A stretch of 64,000 nt of DNA, from assembly GCA_037974335.1 (NCBI GenBank), contig CM075760.1, positions 39,667,603 to 39,731,602 on the forward strand, in the 5' to 3' direction. Position numbers and translations under genes: made by a program. Origin of the DNA: Prionace glauca (taxonomy: Eukaryota; Chordata; Chondrichthyes; Carcharhiniformes; Carcharhinidae). Within the stretch, counting starts at the first letter, position 1. The number at the start of each line of letters is the position of its first letter. Shown piece after piece: positions 32,516 to 43,039 of this stretch. The notes under the pieces are model-generated. The model saw only the letters and a list, made by a program, of their open reading frames with translations. It had not been told where the DNA came from and made no database searches.

Positions 32516-33094
32516 TTAATGTAAGCGTACCTGTAACACAAATAAATAAACTTAAAAGTTATTGTTGAATTCAAAAATCCAACAAATTGCATCTGGTGCA
32601 CTGAGTGTGCTGGGTGGGGAATTGAATTAAACCTGCATGTCCATAATATTAGTCTGGGACACCTCAGCGACATGGTCACTGTCCTATGATCTGCACCTTC
32701 CAAACATGTTATTCAGTTTTGAATTAATTATTGAGCAACCTATATGAATGCATGAACATTTGTGGTGTAGTGTCCAGATGCGCCCTACATCCGCCCCCTG
32801 CTGACTGCCCATTGCAGAGTCGCTGAGCACAGACTGATAGCCAAGTTCCGCACACATGAGAACGGCCTCAAGCGGGATCTTGGGTTCATGTCGCACTATC
32901 TGTAACCCCCACAACTTCCCTGGACTTGCAAAATCTCACAAACTTTCCTGTCTGGAAACAATACACGTCTCTTCAACCTGTGCTTAAAGCTCTCTCCACT
33001 CACATTGTCTGTACCTTTAAGAATTGATTAGCTGTAAAGACTCACATTCAAATTATTATGCATGTAAATTGAGTTTGTGTCTTTGTGTCATTTT

Positions 33095-33205
33095 TACGAT
33101 CAGAACTCCCAGCCACCTGACGAAGTGAAAGGCTGTCCCGGAAGCTTGCGGCTTTTGCAACAAATAAACTTGTTTGGACTTTAAGCTGGTGTTGTGGGAT
33201 TTCTG
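33095..33205 (+). mobile_element. Half of a foldback-type repeat
   Basis: CCACCTGACGAAGTGAAAGG, then AACAAATAAACTTGTTTGGACT and GCTGGTGTTGTGGGATTTCT. It is one arm of the repeat seen as a complete inverted pair at 42792-42953; another half copy is at 38185-38268. Confidence 0.65.
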
Positions 33206-33553
33206 ACTGCCCATTGCACAGAGGAAACAGACGGATGCCACGATTTTCTCTGTCTTTCCTCAGGATGATCACAGATGCAGCAAATAATACAACTCAAACA
33301 TTAGGCTGCAAACATCAAGAACCAAAAATACAACTACAGAATCCAAAAGCAAAGAGAAAGACACTTTCTGGGCTGTTTCGACGATTTCAGGACATGGACG
33401 TTAACCTGTTCTTATGTGTGCTGTAGATTTGAACCTCACGGCTCAGCCCTGAAAGAGTTAATGGAAAAGTGAGCCTGCGATGAGTAGGAGTTGCTACAAG
33501 TGCAAGGGAGCCCCATCAATAAGATCACGTTCTTGCAGTCATGGAATATAATG

Positions 33554-33558
<5 letters not shown>

Positions 33559-33600
<42 letters not shown>

Positions 33601-34250
33601 ACTCCCCCTCATGCACACATTATCTCACAGACGCACATACACACACTCAAACAAACGCACACAGAAAAACGCACACTCAGACATATACACAGACTCAGGC
33701 AAACACACACTCAGACAATCAGACGCAAACAACATAGAAATACACACACAAACGCTCAGACGAATACAAGCACATAAACACACACCCATAGGCATACACG
33801 CACACTTAGACAAAAACTGACAGACACACAAACACAGACGTAGACAAAGACATACAGATTATCCCAGGCAAAATGACACAAACACACATAAACACACGCA
33901 TACAGACAGATACATACATGCACACAGGCACAGACATAGATACACACTGTCAGATAAACACACACAGGCACGCACACACACACACTGACAAGCAAACACA
34001 AACACACATATTCTCAGATACCACAAATATACACGCACACAAACAGGCACGTAGAAACACACATACTCACAGAGCAGACACAAATGCTCAGACGAACTCA
34101 GACACACATATAAACACACACACACACACTGCCTTTCAGCTAAATAAACACACTCAGACACACAGGCACCGACACACACAGAATTTCAGAAATCATCGCA
34201 CGAATGCACCCATACAGAGCCCCAGACAATCACACACATACAGTATCTCA
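33559..34250 (+). repeat. CT microsatellite followed by a long degenerate CA-rich tract
   Basis: (CT)n at 33559-33600, then about 640 bp of ACACA-type sequence mixed with CAGACA, CATAC and CACTCA words. The open frames in it (His/Thr-rich one way, Cys/Val-rich the other) are artefacts of the simple repeat. Confidence 0.85.
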
Positions 34251-34257
34251 TAGATCT

Positions 34258-34520
34258 CATCTCATAGAACCCTACAGTGCAGAAAGAGGCCCTTCGGCCC
34301 ATCAATTCTGCACTGACCACAATCCCACCCAGGCCCTACCCCCATATCCCTACACATTTACCCATTAATCCCTCGAACCTACGCATCCCAGGGCACTAAG
34401 GGGCAATTTTAGCATGGCCAATCAACCTAACCCCACATCTTTGGACTGTGGGAGGAAACCGGAGTAGCCGGAAGAAACCCACGCAGACATGAGGAGAATG
34501 TGCAATCTCCACACAGACAA
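34258..34520 (-). mobile_element. tRNA-derived SINE (family A)
   Basis: Antisense copy starting at ATAGAACCCTACAGTGCAG, with GGCCCTTCGGCCCATCAATT, TTGGACTGTGGGAGGAAACC and CACGCAGACATGAGGAGAAT. It lacks the tRNA-like head. Confidence 0.85.
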
Positions 34521-34689
34521 AAGAACATGCAGAGAAAGACACACACTGTTGCTCAGTGAAAACAAAAAAAAAGACAGACACAGACCCATACACGAGGAAC
34601 AGAGAAAATAGAAACAGACTAATTCCATTGGACCTTCCGAAACTTCTCCACCTTTCATTATGATAATGGATAATTATCAAATTCAATAT

Positions 34690-36180
34690 CCTGATTGTGC
34701 CTTCCGTCGAAATCCCTTGATCCCTTCAGCCCCAAGAAATATATCTAGTTTCTCCTTGAAATCGGCAACGTTTTGGCCACATTCACTTCCTGTAGTAGTA
34801 AATTCCACAGATTCACCACTGTCTGGGGGATGAAGTTTCTCTTCACCTCAGTTCTAAAGGTTTTCCCCTTTATCCTCAAACTATTGCCCCTAGTTCTGGA
34901 CTCCCCAACCATCTGGAATATTATTTCTGAATTTACCCTAGCTAATACTTTTAGAATGTATTAGATTCTATGAGATCCCCTTTCACTCTTCTAAACTCCA
35001 AATAATATAATCCTAACTGAGTTCGTCGCTCCTCACACGACAGGCCAGTAATCAGCCTGGAAAATCTTCGCTGCCCTTGCTCTGCAGCAAGGACACCCTT
35101 CTTCAGATAAGGACACTAACACTGCACACAATACTCCAGGTGTGGCCTCATCAGCGCCCTATACAATTGTAGTAAAATATCCCTATCTCTATACTCAAAT
35201 CCTGTCATTATGAAGACCAGCACACTCCTTGTCTGCTTTACTGCCTGCGTTGTACCTGCGTGCTTTCTTTCAGCGCCAACACACGTGGATACCAAGCTCT
35301 GTCTGAGTATTCATCTCTCAATTTAAACCCCTTCAAATAATAATTTGTCGTCCCATTGTTGCCACCGAAGTGGATAACCTCGCATTTACCCACATTATAC
35401 TGCATTTGCCATGCATATGCCCATTCACTCTGCCTGTTTAATTCATGCTGAAGCATCGCCGCATCCTCCTCAGAACTCGCCCTCTCACCTAACTTTGTGT
35501 CATCTGCAGCTTGGAGATAATACATTTTGTTCCCTCTTCCAAATCAATTACATATATGATATATTGCTGTACCCCACTGGTCACTGCTAACCAATTGGAA
35601 AAAAGATTAATTTCTGCCAACTTTTTGCTTCCTATCTGCTAACCAGCTTTCTACCCATCTCAAGACGCTATTCATGCACTTTAACTTTTTATGGTCATAT
35701 GCTATATGAGAACTTATCGAAAGTCTTTTAAAGTCGAAATAAAGCATATCTACCGGTTTTCCTTGGTCACCTCTGCTAGTTCCATTCGTACACAATTCCA
35801 ATAGATTTGCTAACCTTTGCAAATCCATGTTGATTTCGTCTGATTTTTACCGCTGCCTTCCAGATGCTGAGTTATGAAATCCTTGATAATTGATTTGAGC
35901 AATTTCCAAGTTCCGATATTCGGCTCATTGGCTTATGGCTGACCCTTTTTCTCTCTACCTCCCTTTTTGAATGGCGGGCGTATATTAGTTACTCTCCAAT
36001 CTGTAGGGAGCTGTTCAGAGTCTATTTTTTTCCCGAAAGTGCCCAAAAATGGATCAACTATTTGCTATGATTCCCGCCTTCTTACTTTCAGATTGTATTC
36101 TTTCCCCTTCCTAATCAATTCCTGAGTCCTTTTTTTGTTGAATTTTAAATTGCTCCAAATTCTCAGGTCCATGGATTAAT
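34690..36180 (-). mobile_element. CR1-like LINE, old copy
   Basis: Minus-strand frames show LANLLELCTNGTSRGDQGKP and VDMLYFDFKRL near 35750 (RT), KLGERASSEEDAAMLQHEL and WQMQYNVGKCEVIHFGGN near 35450, then degraded C-terminal sequence to about 34700. The catalytic region is broken. Confidence 0.8.
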
Positions 36181-36282
36181 TTGCCAATTTGCATGTTTCT
36201 TCTTCCCTTGTAAGTGATGGCTTGGCCACAGTTCCCTTACCAGTCTTCCACATCCTCTGTCCTAATAAATTTCTTCAATATC

Positions 36283-36598
36283 ACATAGAATCCCTACAGT
36301 GCAGAAGAAGGCCATTCGGATTATTGAGTCTGCACCGACCACATTGCCACCCAGGTCCTATTTCCGTAACCCCAATTATTTATGCTGTCAACCTCCTGAC
36401 AAGAGGGTTAATTTCGCATGATCAATCAAGCTAATCCATATATCTTTGGACTGTGGGAGGAAACTGCGGCACCCGGATAAAACCCACGCAGACACTGGGG
36501 GAATGTGCTAACTCGACACAGACAGTCAGCCGAGGTCGGAATTGTACCCGGGTCACTGAGGCAGCAGCTCTAACCACTCTGCCACCGTGCCGCCCTGC
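36283..36598 (-). mobile_element. tRNA-derived SINE (family A), full length
   Basis: Antisense: AGAATCCCTACAGTGCAGAA at the left end, TTTGGACTGTGGGAGGAAAC in the body, then GTACCCGGGTCACTGAGG and GCTCTAACCACTCTGCCACC at the right, the antisense B and A boxes. Confidence 0.88.
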
Positions 36599-36607
36599 TT
36601 TAAGAAA

Positions 36608-36835
36608 CAATGTAGAACATAGAACATAGAACATTACAGCGCAGAACAGGCCCTTCGGCCCACGATGTTGCGCCGACCAGTTACAAAAACAATGACCCAC
36701 TAACCTAAACCAATCCCTTTTTGTCCATAAACCAATCCCTTTTTGTCCATAAACCAATCCCTTTTTGTCCATATGTACTTCAACATTTTTTTGCTTTCTG
36801 TCTGTCCTTCCTGAACATCGAATAGCCTTCAATGT
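36608..36835 (-). mobile_element. CR1-clade LINE 3' end with a 22-bp triplication
   Basis: AACATAGAACATAGAACATT followed by CAGGCCCTTCGGCCCACGAT is an antisense CR1 3' end. Inside it AAACCAATCCCTTTTTGTCCAT is repeated three times exactly head to tail at 36707-36728, 36729-36750 and 36751-36772. Confidence 0.8.
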
Positions 36836-36944
36836 TTAGTCCCATCCTTGCTTACCGTGGAGCCACATCACCATAATGCCAAGTGTATCATACATTTTGA
36901 TATCTTTCTGCACAACAATATCAGCCTTTTTTTCCAAATGTTTA

Positions 36945-37950
36945 CACACACAATCCGAGTCCAACACACACATACACCACACACACACACACATTCAGAA
37001 AAAACATACACAAGATCTGAGACAAGCAGATACAAGCAAACTCGCAAAAACATACACACACACACAGACACACATAGTTTCTTTCTCTTTCAGACACACA
37101 GACACGCTATCAGACAAATACATGCACACTCACAGACAACCACGCAGACGCAAACACACACACGCATTTAGACAAGTACAGAAACATACACGCAAACACA
37201 CAGGCAAATGCAGGCATACATATTTCTTCGACGAGCAGACACAGCGAAAGTAACAGACACACACTCTCAGAAAAACACGCACACACAACTCACAGACAAA
37301 CATACAATCAGACAAACACACACAAGGATACTCTTGCACACAGGCATATACAGAGAAAAACTCTGACAAACACACAGAGAAAACATACATTCTCCGAGAT
37401 GCATCCACACACACACATTCTCTGGTAAATGTACACACACAGACCCACACAGAGATGTACTATCAAACGAACACACAGGCACAACACATACAAATTCACT
37501 CTGATGCAAACACACAGACACACTCAATTTTCTAAATAAAACACACTCACTTAGAGACAAATACAGAAGCACTCAGTCAAATACTCAAGCATACATGCAC
37601 TCACAGAAAAAATGCATAGGCACAAAACACACACACAAATACCCAGGCAAACACAATCAAGCACACAGAAACACACGCACACATCCAACATAGGCACACA
37701 TATGATCTCAGTCAAGTAACATAGGCAAGGCTGTAAACTCACAGACACACTTTTAGCATAATACACACACATAAAGAGACAAGCAAAAAGACACAAGCAC
37801 ACACCCACACACAAACAAGTTCACGCAAAAACAGTCACACGATCTCATACAAATAGACACAAGTAAAGTCGCAATCCGGACACACACAGTAATAAATGCT
37901 CAGACAAAAGCAAAAAGACACACACTCTCAGGTTAACACAAAAAAAACAC
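36945..37950 (+). repeat. Kilobase-long degenerate CA-rich tract
   Basis: About 1 kb of ACACACA sequence broken by CAGAC, AGACAAAC and TCTCAG words. Composition and word use resemble 33613-34250. It holds no gene. Confidence 0.85.
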
Positions 37951-38184
37951 AAAAAAATCAAAAACTTTGGCTTCGGACAGTGGCGGCCTATTGCATGCTG
38001 TGCCCCGCATCTTTTCTTCTCGGCCTATGCTTTTAAAACTCTATCTCTTTCGAAATCTATAACAATGCTTTAATTAAATCGATCTTTCTCTACAGACTAG
38101 CTATGACTGTAGTATTACATTCTGCCTCTATCCTTTCCTTCTCTATGTACGTGTAATGCTGTGTTTCTAAAACCTACCTCTCCA

Positions 38185-38377
38185 CTCACCTAATGAAGGA
38201 GCAGCGCTCCGAAAGTTCGCGATTCCAAATAAACATGTTGGACTTTACCCTGTGAGACATCTTACTGTTCTCTATGTCCTCTATACTTTGCCAGTATAGC
38301 GCGCAAAAAACTGTATATTAACACGTGACAATAATAAATCAAATACGATAAAATGAAAAACATATACTCTCAGAAGG

Positions 38378-38416
<39 letters not shown>

Positions 38417-38472
38417 TCTACACATTATTACGGGCAGTCTCACAAACAGAGAGAGAGAGAGAGAGAGGGAGA
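38185..38472 (+). repeat. Foldback half copy, (AC)n and (AG)n
   Basis: 38190-38268 (CTCACCTAATGAAGGAGCAG, then AAATAAACATGTTGGACTTT) is one arm of the foldback repeat. (AC)n lies at 38379-38411 and (AG)n at 38449-38468. Confidence 0.75.
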
Positions 38473-38959
38473 CAGAGGCCATAAAATGTTGATGTCAATT
38501 TCACTTTAGTCAACCTGCTGGGCACTACAGCAATAAGGGAAGCAAACTCAAAACCGGTGTGTGGCTTTTAATGTGAAATGAGATAATGTATAGGTGTATC
38601 ATCACAGGCCAGGGTGGGGGTGTAATTGATAATTTATCTGCTGTCTGTAGCTCTGAACAAAGGTCAAATTGGAGAGATGAAGTAGTTTGAATTATAATGT
38701 TATGACGTGAAGTACGTGGGAGAAGAATCGGTGTGATAAAGGGTGGAAAACAAATTGGGGGAATGAGACTGAAGCTGCTGTGCAGACTGAATGTTTCTTA
38801 TTGTGTGAATGGAGGGACAAATGTGGGGATTGATGCGGGGGGTGGGAAGGGATGGACGGATGGATGGATCGAGAGATCGATCGAGGGAGGGAGGGAGGGA
38901 GGGATGGAGGGGTGAATGTGAGAAGCTGAAGATTAGATTTGAAGAGGTTCCCAGTGTCA

Positions 38960-39185
38960 CTGAACAACTGAACTGGGGGAAGTCATTGGGCAGAGACTGT
39001 ACTTGCTGCTGTTTCTCTGGCGCCAGGAACAACCGGATAGTCCCTGCAGCTGCTGCTCCTCACAGTGTCACATCTTGGCCGCACCCTGGACCAGCTGCAG
39101 CTCATTGGCGGAACATCAGGAGCCAGAGGCGGGGAAGGACTGGCCATCCTATTTCCGTGACGTCACCAACAACTCTTACCCCCAC
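38960..39185 (+). promoter_or_regulatory. CRE-bearing GC-richer patch, candidate enhancer or promoter
   Basis: A perfect CRE/ATF palindrome TGACGTCA at 39158-39165 is preceded by CCTATTTCCG. Upstream are two CAGCTG E-boxes (39049 and 39092 regions), ATTGGC (inverted CCAAT type, near 39107) and GGCGGGGAAGG (Sp1 type, near 39127). The block ATTTCCRTGACGTCA resembles the T-alpha-1 element of the mammalian TCR alpha enhancer as I remember it. It has no recognised repeat. It could equally be an unrelated promoter. Confidence 0.35.
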
Positions 39186-39299
39186 CGTTTACTTTAAAAA
39201 AAAAACAACTTTTAGAAACGTAGGAAATGAGTGAAATTCTGAACCAGATACGCCATCAGAAGGTGATTTATTTGAAAATAAAAATACAATTGCTAACTT

Positions 39300-39770
39300 A
39301 ATATAAAAGGTGTTGTATGTTCTCTGAGGGAGGATAGATACAGGACTGTGTTGGCCATAGAAGACAGAGGGTAGCGGTAGAGGGGTGATTTTCTGACCGG
39401 AAGGCGGTGACTAGCCATGATCCACAGGGATCACTTCCGGGATCTTTGTTGTTCGTAATAAATATAAATGATTTGGTGGAAAATGTAGCTGGTATGATTG
39501 ATAAGATCACAGGCGACACAAAAATTGCGGAGAGTGAAGAGGATTGTCAGAGGATACAACTACAGCAAAATATAGACCGGTTGGAGACTTGGGTGGGAAA
39601 ATGGCAGATGAAGTCTAATCTGGACAAGTGTGACATAATGTATCTTAGAGGGTCCAATGATGTCGAAATTATACAGGAAAGGTATATTCCTTAGGAGTGT
39701 TGAGAGGCAGAGAGATCAGGGCGTACATATCCACCGATCACTGATAATATCGAAGGACAGTGGCTGAGTG
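39300..39770 (+). mobile_element. CR1-like LINE fragment (RT end)
   Basis: The frame after 39407 reads DPQGSLPGSLLFVININDL (RT QGSxLGPLLF block, mutated) and QNIDRLETWVGKWQMKSNLD then KCDIMYL. The catalytic ADD has become TGD. Truncated at both ends. Confidence 0.8.
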
Positions 39771-41365
39771 ACGAAATCTCCAAGGTTCAAATCCAACAAC
39801 AAAGAAATAAGACGGTAGTGAGTTTAAATTTGTGTTTCAATCCATGCTTAATCACAGAGAGAAAATGTGCGACATGTTTTGTCCATAATTCCCTGTCTGG
39901 TGAGGTGACTGCGAGTAAATGGAAGAATACTTTCTTCCATTTACTGGGATAGAACTGGGGTAGAATTAATGTTCTTCTAGGGCAAGGGGTCCTGTGGTGT
40001 TGATCACATCAGAAGAAAGTCCTTATCTAGTTATGATAAGGCAGCGACTTTGGGTCGTAAAAGGTGTCAGGAAACAACAAAGCTCTAAAATTAGGCTCGA
40101 AATGACAGTGGTATTGTGGGGAAATTCAGTAATACTAGCAAAAAAGGATTCTGATCGCACACGCTGCGTACCGACTGTGATCAAATTTACCGAGAAGTGG
40201 GAAGGGGAGATGGGAAAGGGCTAGCCAATAATTGATACAGACTAGGAAATAACACCAAAGACAAAATGTCAGTTGACGCACCACTTTGGAGAATGTCTTG
40301 GCTCGGAATTATAATACATTTCTGTCGCTGTCACTTATTATTCCTGCTTTTCAGTGTGAGCGCGCCCTCTGCTGGCTGATCAGTAACCGGAACTATCAGT
40401 GCGGTGCTTTTGTCCGGGATCCGCTCTATCTCTGTAGCAGAAACACAAGGCGGTATCGAAGAGAAGCGTCCTGGTGACTGTAGTTCATGCTGGCAGTATT
40501 GCCACCACGTTGGGGTCTTCAACAGAGAGATTTCCTCTTTAAAGGTCTTGGAATGGTGACCAATTTGTATTTTCTGTTTTTCATCGGATCCGTGATCAAC
40601 AGTGTGACTAGAGAGACTCCACATGCCCAGCCGCACATTGAGACAAACAGTTACTGAACATCTGTGTCCAAGAAACAGACCGGAGCAGAGTCCAGAAAAT
40701 AATTGGATTTGAATGTGTCCTTGGTGTGTGGCTGACAACGCCTGATTTGTCTATGGTTGTGAAGTGCCTTGGTGAAACACAGCAACCTGTTTGATCAAGG
40801 GCTTATTGTGTTATCCAGGCCTGGGTATAAGATCAGTGTATGGCCTCCCCAAACCGGCTCCTTTTCCTGATACCTTTCTGTTTTCAGCACTGTTTTCAGC
40901 CCTGCTGTGGCATTGCCTTGGGCCCACTGAAACAGCTGCCCATGCATCAGTTTATCATGTACATGGCTGGCAACACCATCTCATCCTTCCTATCATGATG
41001 ATGTGCATGATGGCCTGGACACGGTTACAGGCCTTGGTGCCCATGTCAGCAAGCGAGCACTGTATTGAATCTGCAGCTCAGAAACAGCCCTGAACTGGCA
41101 TCACTTGAGCAGCTTGGAATAGAGTACTGGGAGTTGTCTAACTAAGGGAGTTAGGGAAAGAAGGGAAAGGGGTTCTGTTTTGCTTTCTAACTTTCTCAGC
41201 TTTTAGGGAGAAGAAGCTAGATTTTTGGTGAGCATCTGCAAAGTGACTAAGATTTATTCTGCTCCTAAGAGTCAACATAGTATAACAACTGGTGTTGAGG
41301 TCAAATCAATAATTAAGAACAAAAATAAAGTATATCATTCGGTAAAATAAAAGGTTATTTTTACC
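39771..41365. other. Stretch without a recognised gene
   Basis: Largely unique-looking. 40340-40470 holds a GC-richer patch (GCGCCCTCTGCTGGCTGATC) with an open minus-strand frame I cannot identify. 41020-41090 resembles 41790-41850, which suggests LINE ORF1 remnants. Confidence 0.4.
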
Positions 41366-41369
41366 CATT

Positions 41370-43038
41370 AAAGATGGGAGGGCAGGTGATGTGTCACAGC
41401 TGCAGCATTTGGGAGCTCCTGGGTGTCAGTTTGATCCAGGACAAACACGTCTGCAGTGAGTGTTTGAAGTTCAAGTAGCTTCGACTCAATTTATGAGCTG
41501 GAGACTGAACTACAGACACTACAAAGCATCAGGGAGGGGGAAATTACCTGGATCTTTTGTGCCAGGAGGTAGTCACACCTCTCAGGTCAGAGTCCTAAAA
41601 GAAAGAGGTGGATGAGCAAACCGTCCTTGACACCATTGTACAGGAAGCCATTCAAGTTGGAGGGGAAAAATGTAGGGGTATTATGGGATGGTGTAGTCAG
41701 AGGGATTCACACTGTTCTCTGTGGCAATGTGCATGAGTCCAGATGGCTGTGTTGCTTGCCTTGCGCCAAGGTTCAGGACATCTGCTCAGGGCTGAAGACG
41801 AACTTACAGTATTGTATCGGATCTGCAGCTCAAAAGCAGCTGCACAGGCGGAAATGACCCAGTCATTGTGGTCCATGTAGGTACCAATGACTTCGGCAGG
41901 CCAAAGAAGGAGATTTTGCATGGTTAGTATGAGGATGTAGTTAAGTATGAGGATGGACCAAGTTAAGAAGCAAGATCTCAAAGTCCATTATCTCGATTAT
42001 TAGCTGAACTACTTGCTAATTGGTTTAGGACAAATCAGATCAGAGAGATGAATGCTTGACTCAAAGATTGGTGTGGGAGGTGGGTTCGGGTTCATGGGCC
42101 ACCAGTACAGCAGAAATTAGGATCTGTACCATTGGGACGGTCTACATCTGATCCATGTTGGGACCAGTGTTCTTGTGAACCACGTAACTAGGAAAATAGA
42201 GAGGGTTTCAGACTAAATACTGGACAGGGAATCAAATTTGGGTCAAGGATTCAAATTTATATAAATGACTGGATGAAGGGATGGTTGCCAATTTTGCTGA
42301 TGACACAAGATAGAAGTGAAAGTAAGTTGTGAAGAGGGCATATGGAAGGTGCATAAAGAGAGAAAGATTAAGTGAATGAACAAATTAATGGCAAGTGGAG
42401 TCGAATGTGGGAGAATGTGAAATTGTCCATTTTGGCAGGAAGAATGAAAAAGAAGCATTTTGTCTAAATGGTGAGAGATTGCAGAGCTCTGAGATTCAGA
42501 AGGACTTTCAGTGTACTCGTGCATAAATCACAAAAGGTTAATATGTAGGTACAGCAAGTAATTAGGAAAACTAATGTTATCATTTATTGTGAAGGGAAAG
42601 AAATACAGAACTAGGGAGGTTACGCTTCAATTGTACAAGTCACTGGTGAGACGGCTTCTGGAGTACTATGTACAGTATTGGTCGCCTTGTTTCGGAAGGA
42701 TGTAAGTACAATGGAGACAGTTTGGAGAAGGTTTATCAGGCCAATATTTGAAATGGTGTGGAGATACTGGCTTTGGGTGGGGTGGGCACAGTAAGAAGTC
42801 TCACAACATCAGGTTAAAGTCCAATAGGTTTATTTGGAACTACGAGCTTTCGGAATGCTGCTCCTTCTCGGGTGAGGAAGGAACAACACTCCATAAGCTC
42901 GTGATTACAAGTAAACCCGTTGGCCTTTAACCTGATGTTGTGAGACTTCTTATAATGCCTGAAATTGATGGGCTGTGTTATGAGAAATGGCTAGGCTGGC
43001 TTGAGTGTTTCCGCTAGAGTTTGTAAGAATAAGTGGTG
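41370..43038 (+). mobile_element. Old CR1-clade LINE with internal deletion and two later insertions
   Basis: ORF1 remains are at 41380-41920: CSIWELLGVSLIQDKHVCSE (Cys-rich head) and VIVVHVGTNDFGRPKKEI (esterase HVGTND block). The endonuclease and most of RT are missing. From 42250 there are RT-end and C-terminal remnants. A foldback repeat (42792-42953) splits it, and it continues to 43038 (TGAGAAATGGCTAGGCTGGC, then TAGAGTTTGTAAGAATAAG), where a younger LINE begins. Confidence 0.75.
42792..42953. repeat. Foldback element (about 75-bp inverted arms)
   Basis: The left arm TAAGAAGTCTCACAACATCA at 42792 is matched by the right arm ending TGATGTTGTGAGACTTCTTA at 42952. The pairing extends over about 70-75 bp on each side, through AGGTTAAAG and CGAGCTT, around a centre near 42870. 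It would fold into a long hairpin. It is inserted in an old LINE. Half copies occur at 33095 and 38185. Confidence 0.85.
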
Positions 43039-43039
43039 A

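Noticed and set aside
33613-37950. Long His/Thr-rich or Cys/Val-rich open frames.
   Set aside because: They are translations of CA-rich simple sequence and occur in several frames and on both strands.
39058-39095. CACAGTG at 39061 as a V or D recombination signal.
   Set aside because: No ACAAAAACC-like nonamer follows at 12 or 23 bp, and no V frame precedes it.
40331-40738. A 135-codon minus-strand frame as a possible gene.
   Set aside because: No domain, splice signal or codon pattern supports it; the sequence may belong to an unnamed repeat.
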